NCBI RefSeq assembly: GCF_001039355.2
Contig: NW_019775583.1
Coordinates: forward strand, 1,754 to 65,753
DNA: 64,000 nt
Reading direction: 5' to 3'
Source of the DNA: Lingula anatina
Lineage: Eukaryota; Brachiopoda; Lingulata; Lingulida; Lingulidae
Shown: positions 38,401 to 51,000 of the stretch, in pieces
Layout of the letters: every line of letters begins with the position of its first letter
Position numbering within the stretch: the stretch's first letter is position 1
The notes under the pieces: model-generated
The model's input: the letters and a program-made list of their open reading frames with translations, nothing else
What the model was told of the DNA's origin: nothing
The model's database searches: none
Position numbers and translations under genes: made by a program

Positions 38401-41400
38401 GCCTTACAAATCAAAAGCGAAAAACTACCAATTGTTTATTAAAAGTCTACAATGACGGAACACCAGGTGGACCAAGCTATATATAATAGTTTTTTCAATG
38501 GCGCATTCCATTAAAATCTCAATGCGCCTTACGAGCCAAGAGCGAAAATTACAAATTGCCTATCATTAGTCTAAATTTTACGAATCACTATTTATAATGA
38601 ATATATATTTATAGGAAGAAATATTTAAAATAATTAAAGTTTCTTTATCAATTACTATATATTTAAATTTAAGTATAAGGTCTCCAAAAATTTTACAAGA
38701 CATTTGCAGTTCTTACATCAGTAGGTAAAGTACTTCGTAACTTTGTTGCGTATATTGTAAAATTTCCATTTACCAAACAATTTGTATTTGCCCTTCACCC
38801 ACTGTCAGCACTGATCTCCTAATGGTGCATAAATTGTTTATTTGGCACAACCAAGCTCCTTTTCCCAGAAGTTAGAGCAAAAACAATCAAATACGACTTC
38901 TTTGCAAAATCTAAAACCCATTAAATATATGCTAGTTTGATTAATAATTCCTTATAGCTTTACCATTTTGTTTCCTGGTTTTACACATTTGTTACTGTGC
39001 ATTTTAATCTGACCACGAATGGCCATGAACTGACAAATTTCACGATTCGTGGTTGAATCGTAATCAGTTCGTGAAGTTCTTAACAGATTCGTATATAATC
39101 GAAGTCAGTTCTTGCAATTCTTGATCAAGCGGGAATTCGTGGCAAAGACTTTGAGCTGTTCAAAGTTTTGGCCACGAACTCCCGATTCCAAAATGTCGTA
39201 GTGAATTTCTGGACAATATTCGTGCGATTCCAGCCGAATCCCACGAATATTCTTTACACTATCGCACCTGTATCGTAACTGAATCGTAGAGCGTGTCGAA
39301 TAAGACCAGAAAATTGGCAAAATCTCACGAATCCTCACGAATCCTGAAATTTGTCAATTCCTGGCGATTCGTGGTCGGTGTTCAATAGGGGCCTTAGCGA
39401 AATAGACTTGCCATATCTTTTTCTACAAGAATTATCGATCAACTCTATCAAGGGATAGAGAAACCTCAATTATTATTTGAATGGTGAAGATGTTATTTTT
39501 TATTATCATTCTAGACGGTGGAGTGGGCTATCAACAAACCCGCACCTACACGTGGACCGTGCCTGAGTCCTACGCACCGGAGCGCGCAGATTCAAAATGT
39601 ATCACATATATGTATCACTCCGCCATTGACCCAGTTAGAGATGTGTTCTCAGGTCTGATTGGTCCGTTGGTTGTTTGCAGACGAGGAGAATTGGCAAGGG
39701 TAAGCGTTCTGACAGCAGAGGCGGTTTTTGTACTAGTAGTTATTAATCGTGTGATCACTGTTTTTGGTACAAATAAGATGTACTCTTAAGACACATTTTT
39801 AATTCTATATTCACATTATTTTGAGGGAAAAAAGCATATGTCACGATGCCTGTTCAGATTTTTGCAGTCTTCGCATATTTAATACGTTCATTTTTTTGTT
39901 TTACTGATGCGTAATATATAAAAAGGGTTTATAAAAAAGCAAATATCATCAACTCTACTTTATATGAACACTTCTAAATTACCTTTCAGCGAGGCATGGA
40001 GTTCACTCTGCTCTTCGCCAATTTCAACGAAAACCTGTCATGGTTACTGGAGAAGAACATCTTGGAGTTTGCCTCCTCCTCTGCATCGAGCTCGCCCGGA
40101 TTTGAGGAATCAAATATCATGAGCAGTGAGTGTTTTTTCTGACTAACTTCTTTATTTGATTCATTATAACATATGAATATACAATAATTGGCTTTGATTA
40201 TGTTCACCTCGGGGATATACAGGTGCTGGAACCGAAGACGGTATAATTGAACAACGCCGACGAAATTTTGTCCTAAAGAAAACGCATATCAGTCTATGTA
40301 ATATAATCATTTTAGTTCTTATTCTCTTATACCATTTAATATTCTATTGTCTTACCATTTTATGGACTCTACTGGGTAGGTGAATCTACAATCTTTTGAT
40401 TTTAATTTTGAATTATTATCCTTATAATTACTATTATTTAGGCATCAACGGATATTCGTATGGCAACCTGCCTAAACCAACAATGTGTTTAGGAGATCAA
40501 GTGACATGGCGTCTGCTTGCCATAGGAAACGTCATTGACATGCATATCCCTACCTTCAGTGGCAACACGTTCACGAGATTTGACGGGAATACGCGAGACG
40601 CCGTGTCCCTGTTTCCCGGTACAACAGAGACAATCTCTATGAAAACTGTAAATAAAGGTAGACGCCAATGTTACTTGTCAATGTCAAACAGCGAGAATTT
40701 TCAATGTTTCAGACCGATTTGTCTATTTAAGTTGGTAAAAAAGAAAATCATTTAAATAATATTTAAGATACGCAGGACACGGTTGTTAGAGATGACGTTT
40801 GAAATTGTTGCTGTCAAAAATAAAAAAAGCATACTATATATGCGACACACTGGTGACAAACTATGCATTTTCTTGGAATCCACTTAGCCGAGATTCCAAA
40901 AAGCATCTTGCCTAGATATATACCCAATCTGCCCCACTTTGTCTTTCACTGTGATATATTTATCTATTCCTTGCTATCTGTAGGAATATGGAGTCTGATA
41001 GACGCTAGCGATGACAACAATGTGGCCGGAATGGTGGCGCTCTACAAAGTGGATCAGTGTCATTTCTTCCTTAAGCATCCTCTTGCACACTCGGAGAAAG
41101 GTATGTAAAATGCGTGTTTATATTAAAAGTTTTTTGTTTTATAACTACATTTGTAAATGTCAATATTAACGCGATATATGGCTTGAACTCCTGTCTCGCT
41201 GAAAGTCGAGCTGGACTTGCATATATCGCTTGGGTGTCAGTATATTATCTCATATTAATCTCTCATACCCGACATATGTTCTCTGTGTCATAGGCATCAC
41301 TCGTACGTACTATATAGCCGTGGTGGAGAGAATGTGGGAGTATGCGCCATGGAGATTTGACCTGATTCTCGGAAAAAGTATCACAGACCCTTCCAGGTAC

Positions 41401-41402
41401 CT

Positions 41403-41451
<49 letters not shown>

Positions 41452-44400
41452 TTTAACGTCAAGAATGATCATAATGATTATCATGTTCTTGAAAAAATAA
41501 TAACAATAATAACGGCGAAATTTCTGGTAAATCTTATCTCAATATAAACATTTTCAGTAATAAAAAAATATGTATATGGAATCTAAAATAAGAGCAAAAT
41601 GACTGAATGTCCGCTCTGAATCAAAATTTGATCCATTTGATCCAGGTACTGTGGCATTCCTTATGTTTGACCGACTAAATAGAGGGCTGAATACATCTAC
41701 TTTTTCTTAAAAAAAAAAGATAAAATAATTACTCCTGTTTCTACTGCTATATCTTGGATTGAAGCAAATCTAACTTTTGAGTGGCTGGATTCCCATAACT
41801 AGATCGATCAAACAGGATCGGTCCATCTCCAAGGGGTTTCTCGCTAAATTGCTTTCAGCTTAAGCGGCTCAATGTCTGGTACGCCTACTAAAGCGGCTAA
41901 ACGATAGTTATTTACCCCCTATCAGCCATTTAAGCCGCTTAAGTTAGTTGCAATTTAGCGACAATCCCCTAGGAGATAGATCTACCCAAAGTTAGTACGA
42001 TAGGGTCTGGAAATGGTCTCTTATTTCCAGTACGATGTACGTGTTTGCTCGTACTGATTGGCCATTCCTTGGTACCCGGTATAAAAAAGCTTTGTACAGA
42101 GAGTACACGGACGCCACCTTCACCGTGGAAAAGACTCGAAGTCCCGAGGAAGAACACCTTGCTATCATGGGGCCTTTCATAAAAGCAGAGGTCACAGATA
42201 CCATCAAGGTTTGTTTTTTTTTGTTTTTACTATTGTTTCACGCTTTTTTGTTTCTTTTTTCTTTACCTCAAACAAACTTTACTATAATAACTCTATGTAG
42301 GAGGTCTATATTTCACAATAAAAACATTGTGAAATATAATATATTCTGTTTTACGACAAAAACAGCAGTTATAGCTATTTTTCTGATATATTTGAGCTTG
42401 TCTTCAGACCACGTGACCTCCATTGATGGCTATATTCTGTTATAATCTCTTAAGAGATTTTAGCAAAAAAACAAACTTTTTAGAAATAAGACAGGGACTA
42501 ACTTTGAATGTACAAATGGATTCATTAACCATTGGTAAGTATGGGAAAATTGTTGTTTACTCCAGGAAAATTCATTTTTTGGCCAAAACGAAGAGTTATT
42601 ATCCCTTTAAGGAAACACGAAGTACCTTGAAAGTGCACTATCACACCTGTTTTTAAAACTGTTCTTTTACTAAACCAAAAGTAATCCATAATCATGGGTA
42701 GGTTCTTTGCAGACAGTATATAGTACGATAAAGCAATGTTTATTTTGTTAACATTTGATATGAGGTAAACATACACTCTGTCGTCTCTAAAAACATTTAT
42801 GCTGAAAACGCTGTCCTATTCGCATGCCAGCGTTCTTCATATGTCTTTTCTTTTCTGCTGTCTGTTTTCAGGTCGTATTTAAAAACATGGCATCGCGCCC
42901 GTACTCAATTCACCCCAACCTTGTGATGTATTCCAAGGAAGACGAAGGCCACGCCTACAAAGATGGGGTCAATGTAACAGCGGGAGTGCCCCCTGGTGGC
43001 ATAAAAACTTACACGTAAGCTTCCTAGTCTTAACAGATCTCGGCCCAGAGAGTATAGATAGTAAAATGAATGAATGATTATCTGTTTTATTGTAAAATAT
43101 GGAGCAGTATGTAATGGCAAAACTGAATAGATATTAGTATCCAAGTACAGTGTATATACCGGGCACTCCATACAAGATGACACTACACTACAATATGATT
43201 ATATAATACTAATATATAACCATATAATTAACCAAGATGAGCAGCCTATGTTCATGTAACATTTTTCTTGAATAAGAGAAATAGCAATTAAAATTTTAAG
43301 GCAAGTAAGAAAAGAAAGCTTGCCCAGAGGAAAATAACATAAATAAATACTACCTTTTTTAGATGGGAAGTACCGAAATCCTCTGGTCCTGGCAAAAACG
43401 ACCCAAACTGTATCAGCTCTGCCTACCGTTCTGCTGTTAACTTGGAGAAAGACTTGGCATCCGGTATGGTTGGACCTATGGCTCTTTGCAGGAAAGGTAA
43501 ATGCATGAATTAAATTAATTAATTTATTAGTTAATAAACTACGGGTAATTAATGCCCGCCTTAAAAATGAAAGTCTTAAAAAAGAACATATGTACAGTAG
43601 TTATCGTTACCCTTCACAATTAAAATTAGTGCTTGGGCAACAACCACAATATCGGCAGTCATATAATTTAAAACATTTCATCAGTTTTATTGAATGAACG
43701 GTGTAAATACATTTGAAAGCCACAAGTCAAGTTAAGGAAGTAAATATGTAATGTGATTATTCGTGTGCAATGAGAACGACTGTCATTTCGCACTGCGAAA
43801 ACAGAAAACCGCATCCATTGGAATGCTTTTAATGACGAGCATGTTGTGTTTTAAAAATAAAATCAAACTTTAGTTTAGATTTTTACGAATTTAAATCAAC
43901 TGACATTGCTCCAGGTACACTCTCCGAAAACAAGCGTCGCGATGTGGAGAAAGAAATCGCTACATTATGGACCATATTCGATGAGAACGATAGTTGGTAT
44001 CTTGACGAAAATATCATGAGTCATCCACAGTATCCCGGTTTTTTGCCAGACAAGACTGACGCAGAATTCCTAGAAAGCAACAGATTCCATCGTATGTAAC
44101 TTATTTTTTCCTTGTTTTTTATTTTATTCATTTCATTTGTTTATGTGACCCGAATACCTTAGGAATTCTACGTATAACGTGATAATATAGACAATTTACT
44201 TACCTTTCTTTCTTCTTCGCTTCCTTTGTTTACACGGTAGATTTGTCCCTACGGGACTTTCCTATAGAACCTTGCGGGACTCCGCAAGAAACCTTCAGGT
44301 CTATATAGGAATTAAATCAGTCCATGGGACGTTCTATAGGTTCCCTATGTAAAAATGTCTTATAGGGTCCTATATGATTTTGGACCAATTTTCTTTGAAT

Positions 44401-45372
44401 TGGGGTTTTACAGGGCGCTATAGAAAATTTCCGTAAGAGTGTGTAAATGTTTCTGTTTATGTTTGGCTCCTGAGCGATGATGTTGATTATTTAAAAATGT
44501 ATCTGAATAATTTCTTGTTGTCTTTTCCATGATGAAGCTATCAACGGGCTTATCACGGCCAGAGACCCAGGGTTTAATATGAAGGAATGCGACCTCGTGG
44601 CCTGGTATTTCATTAGCTTCGGGGGTCGCGTGGATATCCACACGGTGCACTTTCACGCGAACTCGTACATCTGGAACACGGAGAGCGCACACAGAGGAGA
44701 TACGCTTGAGGTAATATTTTAGTGTTTGTTTGCATAAATTTTCCAGTTTAACAAGAATCAAAGCCCGCTTAGAACCGCAGTCCGTTTCTATATTATTCAT
44801 CACAAGTGACGTTAGTCTGATTTGTCCCATACTGACTCAGACACTTCTCTCTAACCATATCCTGTGCTAATGCATTATGGGATCTTGGACTTCCTTTACT
44901 TAAGAGTACCATTCCTGCGAAACCGTAAGCAAGCAAGGTATTTGGCCATTCTCCAAAGATAAAAGCGGGTAATTGCCTTTGCTCAATATTCCTTGAAAAA
45001 ATTGTTTGATGCTGATCTACAAATCACATAAAACATTCTTGTAAACCGTTGTTCCAAGGCGCAGTTCTTTCCAGAAAGAATTCCTCTCCTATATTTTTTT
45101 ATTTATGATTTTAAAATAGTGAATTCCACATTGCATGCTCTGTTACTCCTAAATTATTCAGTAGTGAGAGTGGAAACGTTTATTAATACTGTGAACATTT
45201 GTTCACCACGTGTTTTATTGTGGGGACTTAATATTTTACGCAACAACTACTGTCTTCGCAAAGCTGTACATTTTTCGACTGTCAGATGTATAGATCGATA
45301 TTCGGTACATTTGTGTACGCGTACACACACAAGCACACACACACACACACACTGAGGGACACATAGAAGGAT

Positions 45373-45412
<40 letters not shown>

Positions 45413-45938
45413 AAGAGAAAGGTTTTCCAAGGCATTGACGTTCAGTATTTGGTGTGGCAGCATCAGGAGAATAACATCTACTGCCTTTGCTATTCCGTCT
45501 TATAAACCATTGTTTTAAGAAGGAACTCAAGACTGATCTTTTAAAGACGTTTTAAAATTTTTTTTCAAATATTTTCTAAATATTTTATTCAAAAGCCCCC
45601 CTCAAGTGAAATATTTTAAATATTCTGTATAAGAATTTTAGACTTATAATATAATTTATCTGCAAAAAATAATGTATTATTCCGTAAATTGAAGTCTACA
45701 GACATAAAAGTTTATATTATTATCATTATTATTATTATTAATCCAAGGTACTCTCCCATTTTTAAAGGTATTCCCCGGTATATTTGAAGTTGCCACAATG
45801 TTGGCAGACGACCCGGGCTCATGGTTGATGCACTGTCACGTGGACGACCACGTGGGCGCTGGCATGATTACTGAGTATTTAGTCGAGAAGTCAGAAGATC
45901 CTGTGCAATGCTCCAGTGTGGACGATGAGGATGCATAA
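28775..45938 (+). CDS. Multicopper ferroxidase A (ceruloplasmin/hephaestin-like)
   Basis: Twenty-two coding exons join in one 1080-residue frame with all phases matching: 28775–28838, 30557–30647, 33646–33770, 34074–34196, 34377–34595, 35029–35137, 35838–36038, 36637–36743, 37028–37208, 37352–37529, 38187–38298, 39515–39699, 39990–40125, 40442–40657, 40984–41100, 41294–41396, 42031–42208, 42872–43014, 43363–43496, 43915–44091, 44538–44710, 45768–45938. Exon 1 encodes a signal peptide ([17 protein letters not shown]). The length and six-cupredoxin layout match ceruloplasmin; there is no C-terminal membrane segment (ends CSSVDDEDA), so the enzyme should be secreted. Family role: oxidise Fe(II) to Fe(III) with reduction of O2 to water. 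Trinuclear-site HxH pairs are H123/H125, H185/H187, H1004/H1006 and H1046/H1048. The D6 type 1 site (H1001, C1047, H1052, M1057) and the ferroxidase residues E961, H966 and D1051 are present. D2 keeps H296, C339 and H344. D4 has lost its Cys and a His. Copy B follows head to tail. Confidence 0.95.
29276..29432. mobile_element. 157-bp MITE with CAGGGGCGGAT ends
   Basis: Clear inverted ends CAGGGGCGGATCCGG and AATCCGCCCCTG. The interior 'GACCGTCTTCCGACAGA' is shared with 47812–47944. It lies in ferroxidase A intron 1, next to a (GA)n run at about 29440–29471. Confidence 0.75.
31655..31890. mobile_element. MITE-like element, 'GATCGATCTA' family, in ferroxidase A intron 2
   Basis: It contains CTAGATCGACCTAAC at the left and ATAGATCGATCTAAA at the right in inverted order, with the family core 'CAGCTTTTAGTAGGCGGGAC'. 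Copy B intron 2 has no counterpart. Boundaries are approximate. Confidence 0.6.
32395..32645. mobile_element. MITE-like element, 'GTCGGCCATATT' family, in ferroxidase A intron 2
   Basis: 'TCGCGGACTAAATGCAGC' and 'GATATGGCCGAC' on the left are mirrored by 'GTCGGCCATATTAAG' and 'TTAGTCCGCGGACC' on the right, ending CTGAATGCGC. Boundaries are approximate. Confidence 0.55.
33274..33352. other. Assembly gap (79 N)
   Basis: Unknown bases inside ferroxidase A intron 2. Exons 2 and 3 on either side join in phase, so no exon need be hidden here. Confidence 1.
34074..34595 (+). other. Ferroxidase A exons 4–5: domain 1 trinuclear copper ligands
   Basis: Exon 4 carries 'MHPHGAAY' (H123, H125) and exon 5 carries 'WTYHSHLNP' (H185, H187). 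These are the two domain 1 HxH pairs that, with the domain 6 pairs, hold the three-copper cluster where O2 is reduced in ceruloplasmin-type enzymes. Copy B has 'VHPHG' and 'YHGH' at the same places. Confidence 0.9.
35138..35139 (+). other. Non-canonical GC splice donor, ferroxidase A intron 6
   Basis: The exon ends AAG and the intron starts GCAAGT, a strong GC–AG donor. Phase demands this position: the codon AG|G gives Arg before Phe-Ala-Pro. The same donor is kept in copy B at 57821–57822. Confidence 0.85.
37660..37850. mobile_element. MITE-like element, 'GATCGATCTA' family, in ferroxidase A intron 10
   Basis: It contains the family segments around 'GAGCAGCTAGGGGGCAATTA' and 'GGGAATTGGGTCTT'. 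The homologous intron of copy B (60329–60821) has flanking similarity but no such insert. Boundaries are approximate. Confidence 0.5.
40442..41100 (+). other. Ferroxidase A exons 14–15: domain 4 with lost type 1 copper site
   Basis: H645 ('IDMHIPTF') is kept. The cysteine position is Asp689 and the second histidine position is Asn694 in '[17 protein letters not shown]', with M699 retained. The domain 4 iron-site His is Ser610 ('SNIMSSING'). Copy B shows the same losses ('[13 protein letters not shown]'), so they predate the duplication. Confidence 0.8.
41404..41449. repeat. (TAA)n microsatellite
   Basis: About 15 ATA/TAA units directly after exon 16 of ferroxidase A. Confidence 0.9.
41790..42012. 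mobile_element. MITE-like element abutting the exon 17 acceptor of ferroxidase A
   Basis: 'GATTCCCATAACTAGATCGATC' at the left and 'GATAGATCTACCCAAAG...GATAGGGTCT' at the right are inverted ends, with the family core 'AAGCGGCTCAATGTCTGG'. It stops only about 20 bases before the exon at 42031. Confidence 0.6.
43915..45938 (+). other. Ferroxidase A exons 20–22: domain 6 copper and iron sites
   Basis: Exon 20 has 'EFLESNRFH' (E961, H966), exon 21 'VDIHTVHFH' (H1001, H1004, H1006), and exon 22 '[15 protein letters not shown]' (H1046, C1047, H1048, D1051, H1052, M1057). All ceruloplasmin domain 6 ligands for type 1 copper, trinuclear copper and iron are present, so catalysis should be possible. 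Confidence 0.92.
45330..45410. repeat. (CA)n and (GA)n microsatellites
   Basis: A CA run (about 45334–45352) followed by a GA run (about 45376–45409) in the last intron of ferroxidase A. Confidence 0.85.
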
Positions 45939-46060
45939 CCAGACCATTACAGCAACGAGGGCCTTTTTAACAAAAACATTCGTCCGAAAATTTGTGGAAG
46001 CTTTCAGATGAAAAACAATGATAGAATTCGATTCAAGATTAGTTCATAGTAATTTAAGGG

Positions 46061-46066
46061 AATAAA
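46061..46066 (+). terminator. Poly(A) signal of ferroxidase A
   Basis: AATAAA lies 123 bases after the TAA stop codon (45936–45938), the first such hexamer downstream. Confidence 0.6.
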
Positions 46067-47682
46067 GCAAATGTAACCATGCAGTATTAGTTCATTTAAA
46101 TTAAAATTGGACTGGGCTGATTTAACGTGGAATACAATAGAGTTAAATGAACAAACCATTAACGACCTAGTTTTTTTGTGAAACAAGCAATTCATCCGGG
46201 GCTCCGGAGGCCAGAGGGACAGTTCCCTATCCACACCCCCTCAATCAAAATAGAGAAGTAATATCTGATACAGCTGGGCATGCGTATGAAGTCGTATCAA
46301 TAATGTTATCTTGCTTGAGGTCAGAAACTAAGGATATGCATGCACATATATTTATATAACATAATAATATGGTTAATTATCACAAAAATGTCTACTCCGT
46401 GTTTATCAGTTTAAATGAAGGTAGTTTATTTAGTTGACATGGGCTTTTCAGCTCTGAATACAATACAGGTACGTGGATTGGAACCGCGCGTACCTTATTA
46501 TAATTTATAAATAAAACGATTAAATTCTTGCAACAGGCTAAATTTGTTTATATACTGAAAGGTTCGGACTTGCAATATTTTATAAAAGTTAAGAGGCTTT
46601 TTGTCACAGATATACAACTTAGAACCCATTGTTAAAATAATGGAATATATTAAGGTGAAAAGTAACACCAGTCAGTAGTGTACCACAATAGATAAACTTA
46701 AAAATGTACCTCATCACCGCAAAATCACCGCAAGTGGTGTATTTGTCAACAATAATGTTTCATCTTCAAACTTTGTTTTCATTTTTTAGTTCCTTTAAAC
46801 TTTAAAAATTGGTTGGTTTGGCAGATCTAAATGTAAGTACTTTTCAGGTACTAGTATACCAGAAATACCAGATGAAGTTGCCTTGTTGGAAGTATAGTAC
46901 ACTCCTCGGCGTGGTCTCGTTTTTGTGCCTATATAAGCAGAGACATGAAATTGACATCGTGACAAACTTAGGACTAAAAAACGAAGCAATATTCATGGAT
47001 GGCAATTAAGTATTAAAATGATGTGCAACAGTAGAAGATTGAATAAATCGATATAAATGCGTAGAATACTTCTGTCGAATGCATAAAGATCTAATCTTAA
47101 AAAATATCAACCCTTCAAATACTACTGTTAAATGATGTGAATTACAAAAAGAAAGTTTACTGGAAGCTCAGCCCCTCTGTTAAAATAATTATCTCTCGAT
47201 TTTCAGCATGTGAATTATTTTGAAAGAAACCAGTAGTGTGTGGCTACAGAGGAGTGCATGTGGGTTTACAAGTCCAACGTGATAATTGTTCAAGTGTGTC
47301 TTACGCGAGGACATTGTATGACCCCACGTAATGTGTCGCTGAGAAGTTATTTAATTTCTATGAGTTGTTTACAATGTATTAATTGTGAAATATGGCTATC
47401 ATACAAACATTTGGTATCCCTTTAACTTCTAATGCACCTAAAACATTGACTTTATAACGCGAAAGACTACAGAGTTGAATTTCAAATCTGAAATTAGTCC
47501 ACTGAGGAGAAATAACCTAAACTAAATTCCTAATACCATATAACAGTAACCCGTTTACTTAATAATATAAATCTATGACTGATAAAAATGAAACGGGACC
47601 GGTTTATCTTCTATATCCAAACGATCAGTTATGCTAACGTCCTACGACGGGTGACGATTCTGGAAGGAAAGACGCCCCCCCT

Positions 47683-47713
<31 letters not shown>

Positions 47714-48010
47714 TCACTACGACACAGAAACGGACCGGATAATGAACTTTTGAAATCTGTGGAAAGACAAAAAAAAAAAAAAATGCATGGCACAAAAGAA
47801 CCATCAAGCAACAGGGGCGGTGTTTTTGACAGTCTTTAAATTTTTTTGGTCAATTCTTTGTTTTTTGACCGTCTTCCGACAGATACCTGTCTATGTAAAT
47901 CTGACCGTCTTCCAGAAGACCCAGAAGACGGTCTTAAGCCCCTGCAGTAAGGCGACTTATTCCGGCTACCCTCTCAGGTTTGCCTGGTAGGAGTTGGGTG
48001 AACTGGACAC

Positions 48011-48043
<33 letters not shown>

Positions 48044-51000
48044 CTAAAGATCTGTGGATCATTCCAGAGCATTGTATAATGACATGTAATAAGTTTAGAA
48101 TTGTATAAATGTTACAAGTGAAAGGTGTTAAAAGCCATTTACTTTTTGGCTATAATTATAATTGAATACATACATATGGAAAAATATATATCTTATAACG
48201 AGTCTTCTATATAAAATTTAGAAGTATGAAATTAGATGCATTAACTACCATTTAAACTGAATTATTATCATGATAATGAGTATTATTCCCTAGTTGTTGT
48301 TGTGTATGTATCTCACTAGAACATGGTGAAGTTTTAATTCTCATGAAAATATAAAATATGTACTGACTTCTTAATAATTCCGCCGGGTATTAGGGGCTCT
48401 AATCCGACTACAGAAGCGTCTAAATTCGGTTCAGGATTCCGGACTTGGGTTTTAGCCTGGAGAGAAAATCAACTCGACATCACAGCTTAGTTTAAAAAAA
48501 ATCAAAACTCTTTTTAATTCCCAGGACGTTGCCTGTTTTTATACAAGACGTCGGCGTACAGTATCTAAGTTAGACAAGTCTAAATAAAATTAGTTAAAGT
48601 GCAATAACTGCACAGACGTTAAATAAAACCAATTAAAGTTAGATAAGAGCAATTACCATGCTAATACGAGCCGCGTGCCCATGCCCGCGACTTCATTAAA
48701 ATCAGTAAACATGTCTGGGAAATATTTTGTGGTCTGAACAATGTGCATAATGACTGGGGAGTTGAAGGAATTGAGAAATGAAACCCAGGGGTGAATCCGA
48801 GGGGAAGAAGACGTGGAGGCAACGGCGGAAAGAGAGCAGCCTTGCTAAATCACGGTGCCCATATATCCCATTATTTGAGGTCCATATGTCCGTAATAAAA
48901 ATTCTCCAGTGCAGTGAGAAAAATCGGTGTTAATAATGACTGTACAACAACGCACCGTTGCAGACCATAAACCCCGTCATCTATTACACCAAATAAATTT
49001 TAATTAAATTAATGACAAGCCAGGACCAATGAAAATACCCAGATAGTCCGCCAAAGTTTTTCCCTTTAGTTCGTGGTTGATACACGCCAGTATTGTTTTT
49101 GTCTTCGGGGAGAACTGAATGGAGCGAACCGTAAGGAAGCACCCCACTAAAATGTAAGTGAATTAACAATCTTGGTTTTTCATAACACCATTCAAAGGAT
49201 TATCCATAAACGCGGGTGCTGATTAAATAGTTGATAATTTTTCTTCAGTTCACAATGTCGACTTTGACGTCTTCTTTAATTCAAAGCAGCGGATCATTTT
49301 CTACCATTAATTATTGAAAGGTTTTTCCTCGATCATTACAAAATGATTATTTCGTGCCCTTGCCTTTAGTAGTCTTTAAATGTGATTCGAGTCTAGAATT
49401 TTTCAACTGTTTATTGATGAAAAGTTAAGCAAAGAAATTAAAGTGTGCAAATGCGTAACAAGACTGGGTTGTTTCAAAACTTCAGAATCCGAGCATGTGC
49501 ACACGTGTGTGTGTGCAAATGTGTGTGTGTGCGTGTGTGTGTGTGTGTGTGGGGGGGGGGTTGTGTGCCTGTGAGCAGAATATTCAGGTTTCCCAATGTT
49601 CACATGTTCACAACAGTTTTGAAATCGTCAATGCTGTCGCAGTATAGAACTCCAAAATAATAATATGAAAAAATGGAGTTTCATCTCATGGAGAAAAGTT
49701 TTAAAGTCGAACAAAAATACTGCAATGAATCAGAAAAAAATTGAGGTATTTGTGCTTGAAAGAGAGAAAAAACTTTTCCGTTTTAAAATAAAACTACTTG
49801 AGTTTTATCTTAAGTAAAAAATGGGCATTCGATGAACAGTCAAATCCTGCTGTTTTCTCGAAAGAACTTATTTCAAGTGGCTACATCACTTTTTGATCAA
49901 CTAATTATTATTATTATTATTATTGTTATTATTATTATTATTATTCAAGCCCTTATTTTTTGAGTTTTTAATCAATTTGATGCTGTGCACGACTTCACAT
50001 TCCTGGCAAAACGACCTTGCTGTCAACTGTAACACTATAATGTACCCCACCAAAGGTTAATGCTGATACTTATTCCATTATTCATACCAATTGCAATTAC
50101 TAGTCCGCAGAGCTCCAAATCACGCCATGTGCGCATGCGAGCATTATTTTAGTTAATAAAACAAGTTTACTTAAGCGTGAGAAAAAGAGAAAAAGAAAGT
50201 GATGGTCGACGCTTCTCATGGACATATCATGAATTGAAATTAAGAACGTATACTTTAAATAAAGTAAATCCTTAACGTATAAGAAAATACTTTAATGAAT
50301 ATTCATTTTAAGCATTATTCTTTGGTTGCCCTGAGTAATTTAATTTTTCTAGTAGTGAAATATATGTCGTATACCGCTGTCAATACAATAAGGGGCATCA
50401 TCAGCGGTGTTGTGTAGTGAGAATATGTCACTGCTTTTCTTCAATTAATATATCTGTAGGTAAATGAATAAAACTACTGTAACTGCTATAATCTTTGTAA
50501 TTTCCTTTTTACACCAGATGTTCTGCACAAAACATTTACATAGCTGTCAAATTCCATGAAGCGTTAACGTTGGAGAGTTAAACGTGAGGTGGCGCATGTA
50601 GCTACATCTCAACCTTAACCGGTGGGACACATTATAAGCATGTAATTAATAGACTAAGACACCGTTAACTGGGGGTAAAAGGCGTTTATGGACCGTGATA
50701 CATAAAATACATCTTATTTTTACTTCAACAGCAATACCAATGTGAACTTTGCCCAGCGTTGAAACATTTGATGTGAAGTAGGCCTAAATTGGCCAATTAG
50801 TTCAAATGTATGAACCATGCTTGTTTAATTTTGTCATAGTAACTGTGGGAGACTCTCGCATAACTTGAGGACAGGACGACTGCATGTCGCCTGGTAGGGC
50901 CAGAACAAAATTTTATTGAAATTGTTAAAATATGTGTGGGGTCAGATAAACGCAAGAAATTTCACCAGGGTCGAAGTTTTTGTCCTTAGCGCCATTAGGC

